A stretch of DNA of 60,061 nt, from positions 1-60,061 of the forward strand of contig CALIRO010000012.1 of assembly GCA_938042245.1 (NCBI GenBank). The letters are read 5' to 3'. The position numbers and the translations under genes were made by a program. Position 1 is the stretch's first letter; the number at the start of each line of letters is the position of its first letter. Positions 24,581 through 33,200 of this stretch are shown one piece after another. The notes beneath the pieces were generated by a model, which was not told where the DNA came from, ran no database searches, and worked only from the letters and a program-made list of their open reading frames with translations. The stretch is from an uncultured Thermoguttaceae bacterium. GTDB lineage: Bacteria; Planctomycetota; Planctomycetia; Pirellulales; Thermoguttaceae.

Positions 24581-25966
24581 ATGGCCCGGTTACCCGCTAG
24601 TGCTCGAAAGCTTGCCCGTCTGATTGCCGAAGCGAGTCAACCCATCTATCTACTAGATCACAATAGTACCCTGATCTTCTGTAACCGAGCTTGTGCGGAG
24701 TGGGTGGGTGTTCCCGTGGAGATGCTGCTGGGGCAGAGATGCTTGTATCATTCGCAGGTGGAACCGGGCAGCGTGGAGGCGGCAGCCAGCGGCTTGGCCC
24801 CGCCGCCAGAAGTATGGAACAGTTGGGCCGCCACCGCCCTAGTAACCGGAGGCCGATTCGCTCAGCCACTTTGCCGACGATGGGCCTCCTTTTGGCCCCT
24901 CAAAGACGACGAGGGAGAGATCCTAGGCCTGTTGGCATTGGTGCAGGAAGAAGATTGGCCAGCAGAGGGGGAATCCCTGCCATCCTCCGCCCCTGGTATC
25001 CTCCCGCCCGACGAAGCGGCCCATCTGCACGAAACCCTTCGACGGTTTCATTTGGAAAAGGCTGCTCGGTACCGGATGGATCGCTTGGTGGGCGAAGGCC
25101 TTTGGATGCGTCGGGTGCGTGCGCAGGTGGATGCGGCAGCAGCCTCGGAGGCCAACGTGCTGATTGTCGGTCCGCCGGGCAGCGGTCGGGAACACACCGC
25201 CCAAGCCATCTATTATGCCACCGATCCGTCCCAGCGAGGCCCCTTGGTCCCTCTGGATTGTGCCATTCTGCCAGAGGAACTTCTTCAACAGAGTTTGAGT
25301 AATTTACATCGGCGGTATCCGCCAGGTGGCTCTGTCCGGCCCACCCTGCTGCTGCTGGAACTGGACCAACTGCCGCCGGAAATGCAGCGAATTTTGGAGG
25401 GGATAGCGGCTCGTTCGGCAGTACGGGTGTTGGCGACCGCTCGCACAGGGCTTTTGGACTTAGCTGAGCAGGGGCTGTTTTCGGGGGAGCTGGCGGTCTG
25501 GCTCAGCACCATCGTCATTGAACTGCCGCCGCTTGCCCAACGCCGGCAGGACATCCCCCTGTTGGCCCAGGCATTTTTGGAACAGCTCAATGCCCAAGGC
25601 GGCAAACAGATCCGGGGTTTTACCCCAGAGGCATTCGATCGACTCGACGCTTACGATTGGCCAGGCAATCTGGACGAACTCGCTCAGGTAGTGGCCGACG
25701 CTTATAAAAAAGCCGACGGCCCTTTGATCACCCCCGCCGACCTCCCGAAAACCATTCATTTGGCTTGGGAAGCGGCTGCCTACCCCCGGCCAACGGAACA
25801 AACCATTGTGCTGGACGAGTTCCTGAAAAAGATTGAGAAGGAATTGATTCGACGTGCTGTTCGGCAAGCCAAGGGCAATAAGGCCAAAGCGGCCCGATTG
25901 CTCGGCCTGTCCCGGCCTCGGCTCTACCGATTGCTTGTAGAACACGGCCTGCTGGAAAATCCCTAA
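24581..25966 (+). CDS. PAS/AAA+/Fis protein with degenerate NtrC-type ATPase
   Basis: 461 residues starting four bases after nuoN, with no clear ribosome binding site, so translation probably depends on nuoN. A PAS domain is at 10-120. An AAA+ domain of the sigma-54 activator type is at about 165-395, and a Fis-type helix-turn-helix is at 415-461 ('KGNKAKAARLLGLSRPRLYR'). The ATPase is degenerate: Walker A reads 'GPPGSGREH' with Arg in place of Lys, Walker B reads 'LLLLELDQL' without the usual Asp-Glu pair, and the GAFTGA loop that contacts sigma-54 is absent. ATP-driven activation of sigma-54 promoters is therefore unlikely. It may be a PAS-controlled DNA-binding protein or regulator of its neighbours. 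The frame is open back to 24365 inside nuoN, but that part is a shadow. Confidence 0.8.
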   Translation: MARLPASARKLARLIAEASQPIYLLDHNSTLIFCNRACAEWVGVPVEMLLGQRCLYHSQVEPGSVEAAASGLAPPPEVWNSWAATALVTGGRFAQPLCRRWASFWPLKDDEGEILGLLALVQEEDWPAEGESLPSSAPGILPPDEAAHLHETLRRFHLEKAARYRMDRLVGEGLWMRRVRAQVDAAAASEANVLIVGPPGSGREHTAQAIYYATDPSQRGPLVPLDCAILPEELLQQSLSNLHRRYPPGGSVRPTLLLLELDQLPPEMQRILEGIAARSAVRVLATARTGLLDLAEQGLFSGELAVWLSTIVIELPPLAQRRQDIPLLAQAFLEQLNAQGGKQIRGFTPEAFDRLDAYDWPGNLDELAQVVADAYKKADGPLITPADLPKTIHLAWEAAAYPRPTEQTIVLDEFLKKIEKELIRRAVRQAKGNKAKAARLLGLSRPRLYRLLVEHGLLENP

Positions 25967-25975
25967 TCTTCCCAG

Positions 25976-26160
25976 GTAACTTAGTCTGGCGAAAATGAGC
26001 CGTAACTTCGTCTGTGCCGCCTGAGCCAATCGCCCTCTAACAGACGAGAGTATGGGCGGCGTTTACCAGACGGCGATACACCGGCCCCAGGTAGTAACTT
26101 AGTCTGTCTAGAATGAGGCAATCGCCGTCTAACAGACGCCGGTACCCAGACGGCGTTCCC
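25976..26160. repeat. 26-bp unit repeat array with palindromes, copy 1
   Basis: Three copies of a 26-bp unit beginning GTAACTT and ending TGAGCC or TGAGGC: 25976-26001, 26002-26027 (directly adjacent) and 26094-26119. The first and third share the core GTAACTTAGTCTG. The second and third are each followed by a related block, AATCGCC(C/G)TCTAACAGACG, with more CAGACGGCG. The 44471-44606 region has the same unit in the opposite orientation. Non-coding by appearance. Confidence 0.75.
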
Positions 26161-26186
26161 TTCCACATCGGCGGCCCCTTTTTGAT

Positions 26187-26405
26187 TCACGGATGAACGC
26201 CCAGGCTGCGTTCGATCTGTTGGGCTTTGGTGGATAGGCCTGCTGGGCCGGTACCTAGGTCGGCCTGCCGATATTGACCGCAAAACTCGGAAAGCTCATT
26301 TTCGGCAAAACTTTCGCCGCGCAGATTCCAACTCGAACAGCCCACCAACAGTACCGCCAAGAATAACAGCCTTCCCAGACCGAGAACTCGAACCGCCAAG
26401 CCCAT
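26187..26405 (-). CDS. Small lipoprotein
   Basis: 72 residues. A basic then hydrophobic N-terminus ('VRVLGLGRLLFLAVLLVGCS') ends in a lipobox, Leu-Val-Gly-Cys, with Cys at residue 23; the mature part is short and acidic ('WNLRGESFAENELSEFCGQY'). Signal peptidase II processing and lipid anchoring are predicted. The ATG at 26405 was chosen because GGAGAG lies eight bases upstream; an in-frame ATG at 26429 is an alternative. Similar short 'NLRGE.F..ELS' lipoproteins occur in Pirellulales by my recollection, with no known function. It is convergent with the PAS/AAA+ gene, and the repeat array lies between them. Confidence 0.7.
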   Translation of the reverse strand: MGLAVRVLGLGRLLFLAVLLVGCSSWNLRGESFAENELSEFCGQYRQADLGTGPAGLSTKAQQIERSLGVHP

Positions 26406-26767
26406 CAGGGTCTCTCCAAAGCAGGCCATTTTGGATATATTATAGGGATTCCTATGAAACCAGGGGGATTCCCGGGATTGAAAGGAAATACCAATTAAGG
26501 ATTTCCTGTGCAACGGACTGCTAAACGTCTCTAGGATTTCCTCCCCGCAGATAATGGGGCAACCGGGCATTGTACCTTCCCCTGAGCCGCCAGATTTCCG
26601 GGCGGTTGTCCGGATGAAATTAAGCAAGGAGTATTTTTGCGTCCCAGGATATTAATGCTGGGTTTTTGTTTTGTCTAGAGGAATTTGGGCAATATAGGCA
26701 ATATAGGGAAAATTTTGGTGTAACAAGTTGGAATAGTTCAAGTAGCCATCTTTTAGGAGGTTAGAAC
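26406..26767 (+). promoter_or_regulatory. Leader of the second oxidoreductase gene
   Basis: 362-bp divergent spacer. Features are CCGCC...GGCGG (about 26588-26606), a possible 13-codon frame at 26614-26655 whose stop sits in the loop of a plus-strand terminator hairpin (26643-26662), and two copies of GGCAATATA near 26687-26704. The layout resembles an attenuated leader, but the peptide is speculative. Confidence 0.35.
26643..26672 (+). terminator. Intrinsic terminator in the oxidoreductase leader
   Basis: CCCAG (26643-26647) and CTGGG (26658-26662) with a ten-base A/T-rich loop, followed by TTTTTGTTTTG. It lies about 100 bases before the next plus-strand start and far from any upstream plus-strand gene. 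Confidence 0.6.
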
Positions 26768-28153
26768 ATGAGAGCCTCTGTAAGCCGACGACGTTTTCTC
26801 CACTGGGGCACAGGGATCGCTGTAGGGGCATGGGCAGGGCCGATGGTGGTTCCGAGCCGGGCCTGGGCAGGAGCTAACCGGCGGTTAAACATCGCCCTGT
26901 TGGCCTGCGGTGGCCGGGCCGTCCAACTCGTCCCTTCCATTTTGGCCTCGGACGAAAACATTGTGGCTTTATGTGATGTAGATGCCCGCCAAATCGCTCA
27001 TATGAAAAAGACGTTTGGGGACAAGCTGGCCAAAGCAACCGTTTATGAAGATTACCGCTCCCTCCTGGACAAGGAGAAGACGGTCGATGCGGTGGTGATT
27101 TCCCCGGGCCAGCGCTGGCATGTACCGATGTCGAAGCGGGCTTTAGAGGCAGGCAAACACGTGTTTTGTGAAAAGCCGTTGGCCCACAGCGTGGCCGAGG
27201 CCCGCCAGATCGGCCAACTGGCCCGCCAAAAAAACCTAGCAACCCAAATCGGCACCCAAGGCGGAGCTACCGATACCTTCCGCCGGAGCATGGAAGTCAT
27301 TCAAGCCGGCCTGCTGGGCCGGATTCACGAGGTGCACTGCTGGATCAATCGAGGATTTCCTCCCAGTGCGCCGATTGACCCCAATGCGGATCCGATTCCC
27401 GAAGGGTTGAATTGGGATTTTTGGTGCGGTCCGTCGCCCCTTTTGCCGTTTAAGCAGTATTACATCGCCGCCCCAGGGCAGGTGGGCTGTTTGCATTGGG
27501 GCCGATGGTTGGCCTTTGGAGATGGACACCTCGCGGACATGGGCGCTCATGCCATCAATCTGCCCTGGAGAGCCTTAAAATTAGCAGCGCCGGCAAAAGT
27601 ATCCGTCAAGTCAGCAGAACCGGTGCGGGACAGCTATCCATCGGCCAATACGTTCTGTTGGGACTGTCCCCAGCCGGACGGCCAACTGCTTCGCCTCTGG
27701 TGGCATGACGGCCATCAGGCAGCACCGCCAGAACACCTGGGAAAGGAACTTCTATCCACCTATGGAAAAGTGCCTACCAATGGTGTCCTCTTTGTAGGGG
27801 AAAAGGGGATCCTCTATGCCAACGCCTGGGGGGTAGGCGGCGTGCTGAAACTCCAAGGGGAGGCTAAATGCCGAGGTGTGCTGGACCACGAAGCCGCCAA
27901 ACCCATTCCGGTTACCCTGCCCCGAGCGAAAGGACAAAACCACATGCAAGAGTGGCTGGACGCTTGCAAAGGGCTGGGACAGACTTTCCAACCGCTGGAA
28001 ATTGCCGCTCCGATTGCCGAAGTGGCTATGATTGGCATGGTAGCCCTCCGGGTGGGCCAGCCCATCCAATGGGACGATGCCGCCATGAAGGTCCCCGGCC
28101 TCCCAGAAGCCGACCGCTGGATCCATCTAGAACAGCGGAAAAAATGGCTCTAA
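26768..28153 (+). CDS. Tat-exported Gfo/Idh/MocA family oxidoreductase
   Basis: 461 residues. Tat signal 'VSRRRFLHWGTGIAVGAWAG', then a Rossmann domain 'RRLNIALLACGGRAVQLVPS', the family EKP motif in 'AGKHVFCEKPLAHSVAEARQ', and the C-terminal domain with 'DFWCGPSPLLPF' and 'GDGHLADMGAHAINLPW'. It is paralogous to the gene at 19464, but the two are clearly diverged and not a recent duplication. Activity is presumably NAD(P)-dependent oxidation or reduction of a sugar-like substrate; the exact substrate is unknown. AGGAGG lies eight bases before the ATG. It is probably transcribed alone. Confidence 0.9.
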   Translation: MRASVSRRRFLHWGTGIAVGAWAGPMVVPSRAWAGANRRLNIALLACGGRAVQLVPSILASDENIVALCDVDARQIAHMKKTFGDKLAKATVYEDYRSLLDKEKTVDAVVISPGQRWHVPMSKRALEAGKHVFCEKPLAHSVAEARQIGQLARQKNLATQIGTQGGATDTFRRSMEVIQAGLLGRIHEVHCWINRGFPPSAPIDPNADPIPEGLNWDFWCGPSPLLPFKQYYIAAPGQVGCLHWGRWLAFGDGHLADMGAHAINLPWRALKLAAPAKVSVKSAEPVRDSYPSANTFCWDCPQPDGQLLRLWWHDGHQAAPPEHLGKELLSTYGKVPTNGVLFVGEKGILYANAWGVGGVLKLQGEAKCRGVLDHEAAKPIPVTLPRAKGQNHMQEWLDACKGLGQTFQPLEIAAPIAEVAMIGMVALRVGQPIQWDDAAMKVPGLPEADRWIHLEQRKKWL

Positions 28154-28333
28154 CAGTTCCCTAAAACGGATCAAGCCCAAGAGGCCTTAGCTTAGAGCAG
28201 CGTATATCAACCGGGAGGGATTTTCCCTCATGGACCGGCGGCGCCGTCGGTCAGAGGCGCTGCTGAGCGGAGATTTTTCAAGCGGCTGGAATGGTCCTAC
28301 TTCCGTTTGCCCCATGGAAAGGAGTGCGTTCGG

Positions 28334-28993
28334 GTGGGAGGACTGGTGCGGGAATATCTAGTTTTTTGGCGGGAAGTTTGGCGGGCTTATCATACGACCG
28401 GCGCGATTTTGCCCAGCAGCCGGTCCCTAGGCAGAGCGCTGGCTCGGTACGTGGGCCGACAGAACCAGCCTCAGTGGATTTTGGAAGTCGGACCAGGTAC
28501 CGGAGCGGTTACCCGCTGGATTTTGGCCCGGATGCGGCCGGAAGACCGATTGGACTTGGTGGAATTAAACGAGCGGTTTGTAGCCCAGCTTCGGCAGCGG
28601 TTTGCCGCCGAAGTCCCCTTTCAGCGACTTCGGGGCCAGGTGCGGATTTTCCACGCCCCGGTCCAACAGATGCCCTGCAGCCACCAATACGACCTGATCA
28701 TCTCTGGATTGCCGTTGAACAACTTTCAGGTAGCGGAAGTACAGGCGATTCTGGACAAAATGAGTGGGCTTCTGAGGCCGGGAGGTGTGCTATCGTTTTT
28801 TGAATACATCGGGATTCGGAAGCTGCGGGGTTTGGTAGCCGCACGAGCGGATCGGCAACGGCTGCAGGGTATCGAAAGGATGTTTCGGGAACTTCTTCGG
28901 CAGTGGGAAATCCGGCGGGATTGGATTTGGTTGAACGTGCCGCCCGCCTGGGTCCACCATCTGCAGCCGGCAAGCACTCCGCCTGACCGGTAG
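28334..28993 (+). CDS. PmtA-like SAM-dependent methyltransferase
   Basis: 219 residues. Rossmann-type methyltransferase with motif I 'LEVGPGTGAVTRWIL', acidic motif II 'LDLVELNERFVAQL' and motif IV 'YDLIISGLPLNNF'. The order and the N-terminal 'AILPSSRSLGRALARYV' resemble the phosphatidylethanolamine N-methyltransferase (PmtA)/KsgA-like group, so phospholipid methylation is the best guess and rRNA or other methylation the alternative. The GTG at 28334 is preceded by AAGGAG at 28319-28324 with nine-base spacing; a TTG at 28307 is the other possibility. A palindrome GACCG-G-CGGCGCCG-T-CGGTC lies upstream at about 28230-28249. It is followed by tsaD after 170 bases. Confidence 0.75.
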   Translation: MGGLVREYLVFWREVWRAYHTTGAILPSSRSLGRALARYVGRQNQPQWILEVGPGTGAVTRWILARMRPEDRLDLVELNERFVAQLRQRFAAEVPFQRLRGQVRIFHAPVQQMPCSHQYDLIISGLPLNNFQVAEVQAILDKMSGLLRPGGVLSFFEYIGIRKLRGLVAARADRQRLQGIERMFRELLRQWEIRRDWIWLNVPPAWVHHLQPASTPPDR

Positions 28994-29163
28994 TCTTCCC
29001 CGTCGAGCCAAACGGGAAGGGTTCACCCTTCGGCAGCTTGTCCTGAATCAGCCAGACAAGTACTCTCTGTTGGACAGGAAGTGTCGGGAACCATTGCGCG
29101 AATAGGAGCATCTGGGACACACAACGGATGCGTTGTCTCCGCTAAAGCTCTAGGAGGACGGCG

Positions 29164-30186
29164 GTGAAACTGCTTACCATCGAGACCACCTGCGACGAAA
29201 CCGCAGCAGCCGTCGTAACGGATCGGTTGGAAGTGCTTTCGTCGGTGGTGGCTTCGCAGGATCGACTGCATGAGCGGTTTGGCGGCGTAGTGCCAGAGAT
29301 TGCCTCCCGGGCCCATTTGGAGCGGATTTTGCCCGTCATTGACGAGGCGCTGCGGCGGGCAGGCATCGGGCTAGCCGATCTGGATGCAGTGGCAGTGGCC
29401 ACCACGCCGGGTCTGGCCGGTTCCCTTCTGGTAGGACTAATGGCCGCCAAAACCATCGCCCTGGTTCAGCGGATCCCGCTGGTAGCGGTCAACCATCTGC
29501 AGGCCCATATTTATGCTTGCCGGATTGCCAGCGGCCAAGAGGTGTTTCCCTGTGTAGGCCTGATCGTTAGCGGCGGCCATACGGCATTGTACCGATGCCT
29601 AAGCCCGGTAGATTTCCAGATGCTCGGAAGCACGATCGACGATGCGGCCGGAGAGGCGTTTGATAAGGTGGCCAGTATGCTGGGCTTAGGGTATCCAGGC
29701 GGTCCGGCGGTCCAGCGTGCAGCCGCCATCGGCAATCCGCAAGCCTACTGCTTTCCCAGGCCCTTTTTGGACGATCCAGATAGATTGGATTTTAGCTTTT
29801 CAGGGCTAAAGACGGCAGTGCGGTATCAAATTGTCGGGCCGGGTAAACAGGATTTCCGCACCGTGCATCTAGAGCCGCAGCAGGTAGCCGACTTGGCCGC
29901 CAGCTTCCAGGAAGCAGTGGTCGATTGCCTGGTGGGCAAATCCTTGCAAGCGCTAGAGCGGACGGGATTTGGCACGTTATGTGTCGGCGGCGGAGTGGCG
30001 GCCAACAGCCGACTGCGCCAACGCTTTCTGGAAGAAGCTACAGAGCGAGGATTTCGGCTTTTTTTGGCCCCGCTCGCTTTGGCGACGGATAATGCGGTGA
30101 TGGGGGCCATTGCCATCGAGCGGCTTAAAGCCGGGCTAGTCGAACCGCTGGATATTGAAGTGGCCCCCGGCCCTCTGCGAGCTTAG
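29164..30186 (+). CDS. tsaD: tRNA N6-adenosine threonylcarbamoyltransferase TsaD
   Basis: 340 residues, the normal length. Kae1/TsaD fold beginning 'LLTIETTCDETAAAVV'. The metal-binding His pair is in 'VNHLQAHIYA' (His-x3-His), 'LIVSGGHTALYR' follows, and 'DDAAGEAFDKVASMLGLGYP' is the phosphate loop. It transfers the threonylcarbamoyl group from TC-AMP (made by TsaC) to A37 of tRNAs reading ANN codons, working with TsaB and TsaE. GTG start with AGGAGG six bases upstream. tsaB, tsaC and tsaE are not nearby, so the pathway genes are dispersed. Confidence 0.97.
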   Translation: MKLLTIETTCDETAAAVVTDRLEVLSSVVASQDRLHERFGGVVPEIASRAHLERILPVIDEALRRAGIGLADLDAVAVATTPGLAGSLLVGLMAAKTIALVQRIPLVAVNHLQAHIYACRIASGQEVFPCVGLIVSGGHTALYRCLSPVDFQMLGSTIDDAAGEAFDKVASMLGLGYPGGPAVQRAAAIGNPQAYCFPRPFLDDPDRLDFSFSGLKTAVRYQIVGPGKQDFRTVHLEPQQVADLAASFQEAVVDCLVGKSLQALERTGFGTLCVGGGVAANSRLRQRFLEEATERGFRLFLAPLALATDNAVMGAIAIERLKAGLVEPLDIEVAPGPLRA

Positions 30187-30299
30187 GTGGTCTCCACCGC
30201 ACCGTACAAAAACGAAGAGGCCCTTCCGCAAAGGATCTCTCCATTTTCAGTAAGGGATGTCAAAAAGGGACTTCTGGGGTGGCCGACGCCGTCTTAAGG

Positions 30300-33200
30300 C
30301 TAGGGTCTGGGAGCATATCCGCCGCCGCCGGTATTGGGAAGTCTTCCTTGGGACTCTTCGCCAGAGGAGGAGCTGAAGATCCGCACATCCGTGATGCGAG
30401 AGAACAGGGGGATGCAGGTAACCCGGACATAGCGTCGGTCAGCCGAAACCACGCCCGTAACGGCCAGGTTAGTACCTTCGGGCAGGGTGATGATGACCGG
30501 TTGATAGCCGACCGCTCCTCGAACCAACCAGGGAAAGTAATACGAACCACTGCCTGTGCCTGCGGAGTTATTGCCGCCGGAACTGGTTCGGGAGGCGGCT
30601 AAGCCAGCCAGCGCCCGAGGATCGACGGCTGCGGCGATCTGCTGGGCCAAGATCTGTTGCCGAATAGTCAACTGATCCACCAAGGCATTCCGGGTTTGCT
30701 CTTCCTGGAGGGATTCTTTTCTGCGGCCGTCAGTAAGATCGAACACTACCATCGTTTCGTCATTTTTCAGGTCGAGGATTTGGGCGATCCGTTTTTGTTT
30801 ATCGGTGCCCAGATGCGTTACCACTTCCACCTGCACTTTTCCAGCGGTCATCTGGCCCCAGACCCGTCGGATCAACGCCCGATAGGTTCCGGAGAAGCCT
30901 TCCGGACAGACATAGATTTCCTCGGCTGGTTCTTCTCGGATACTATCGAGCTGTCGGGCGGCACCATCGCCTAACAAGACCCCCCCGCCGGAAGAGCGCG
31001 GATTCCGAGCCGAGCAGATGGAACCGGATGGCTCTTCGACCAAAAGATCCACATCGGCGTTGCCGGTCCAGGAGACGCGGATGAGGACATCCCGGGCCAT
31101 GGCGGCTCGCATAGCCTTTTCAAATTCTTGAGCTTCCTTAGTTTTGCCGGCAGAGCGGAGTTCTTCCAGGACCGATTGGGCCACTCGCCGAGCAGTGTTC
31201 CAAACCTCTATATGTTCCTTTGGCCAAGCTTGCTGAAGTACTCCCAAGCTGGCCCATTGCTTGGCCTGGAGATCGCCCAGTTTTTGAGCGGATTGCAGGG
31301 CCGCTAGATAGGGTTCTGGCCGACGGGGATCCAATTGGGCTGCCTGCCGATAAATCTGCAGCGCGCGCTGATCCAGACCCAATCGGGCCAGATACAGGCC
31401 AATGTAGGTCATCTCCAGCGGAGATTGAGCAAAATCCAGGGCCGAAAGCACCACCCGTTCGATTTCTTCCAGGGGACGGCCGTCGGCTTGCAAAGCCAGC
31501 CCCAGGGCTTCATACATCCAGGGCTGCGGTTGATGGTTGCGCAGGGCCGCTTCAATCAGGGCGGCTACTTGGCTGAATTTCTTATCTCCCATCAGCTCCC
31601 GCACCGCTTGGCGGACTACCGCCGGATCGGCCGGGGGATTTTGGTGGGCGGCGAAAAAGGATTGATACCCTTCGGGTGTAGTAATAGCGAGCAGTTCTTT
31701 CCGGAGGGTGTCGGCATGGGAAGTGTTATTCGAAGAAGAGGCTGCTGGAGATTGGGCGGAGGGCTCCGGCACGGAGAAGGCGCGGAAGCCTTGATCGCCT
31801 TTTTTGGGCAGGAGTTGGTTTAGCCGATCGCGCACTGGCTGCGGAAGTCGATCTGGGCGTACATTCCACATGCCGCCGCCCCAGCCGCGCATGCCGCCGC
31901 CCCAGCCGCCCATGCCGCCAAAACCGCTATTTATTCCCATGCCCCAGCCGCCTAGGCCGCCGAAACCACCTTGGAAAGCCGGGGTTTGGATCGGGATAAT
32001 CAAGTCAGCCACGGGATAGACTTTGGTGGACAGACGTTTTTCTGCCTCCGCAGAACTGGTGATCAAAAGGACCTCATTATCGATCATGTAGGTCAACTCG
32101 GGAGCTATTTGTCGGAGAAATAGTCGTAAGGCCGACCGGAGAGTGATCCCTTTCAGGTTGAAATTCAAGAAATCATCGGGCAACGGCCGATCGGTTTGTG
32201 TAAACTCTTCGACCGCCGTGGTATCCACGTGGATTTCGATTTTATGGTAGCCTTCCAAATACTCGATAACTTCGTTTAGCGTAGGAATGTTGGGAAATTT
32301 CTTGATCTCTAATTCCGTAAGCGAATCGAGTGCTTGGAGGATTCGCTTTTCTGCAGGTCCCCGACTAGCCAGGTCCATCGCCTGATAGCGTTCTTTGCGT
32401 CGGGCAGTAAGCTGTTGCCAGGTATCGGCGTCCGGATAGGCAATGGGCGGTTCGTCGGGGAAAGGCACATGGGAGCGTTCCACCTGGAACAACGTGGCGT
32501 AAAATTGTCGTTCCCGTTCGGCACGGGTTTGCATGGTCTGGAAGAAGATTCCCTGCATTTGGACATTAGTCAACGCCTGAGCGCCGATGGGCACGCCAGG
32601 AGCTTCTTCCTGGAGTGTCATGGCGCCTTCCTCTGCCTGCAGATACTTCCGTTCATCCATCAGGGCATTGAACCGGTCCATGATTTGCCGAATCTTTTCT
32701 TCTCGACGCAGCAGGCTCTCTTGGAGCAAGGTTCGTTCGCGAGCCTTCGCCAGGTTGATGTCCCGCTCTCGATCTCGTTCCTCTTTAATCTGCTGGCGGC
32801 GCTGGGCTTCCCGCACCGCCGCTTCCAATTGGCCAAGCAGCCTGCTTCGCACCGCTTCATCCAGCTCCGGGACCCGCCGAACGTTTTCCATCTGCAATTT
32901 CAACTCATTGATGGCTGCATCCGGCTGTTCGGCCATGATGCTCCGGGCATGGTTGATCGTTTGCGTTACATCCGTAGTTACCATTTGGGCAAGGAGATTT
33001 TGTTTTTGCTGATATTGTTCGACCAAGGCCCCGGCACCTGGAACGGCAGCTGGAGGGGCCGGGTTGCCCTGCAATTCTAAAGCCGGTTCCTTACTGGCAG
33101 CAGCCGGGGTTGCTGGATTGCCGCCAGCCGATTGCCGTCGGGCTGCTTGCAAGATGGCCCGAGCTTCCGGATCCTGAGGATCCTGCTTTAAGGCGGCTTG

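Noticed and set aside
25976..26160. Repeat array as CRISPR
   Set aside because: Two of three units are directly adjacent without a spacer, the units vary, and there are no cas genes.
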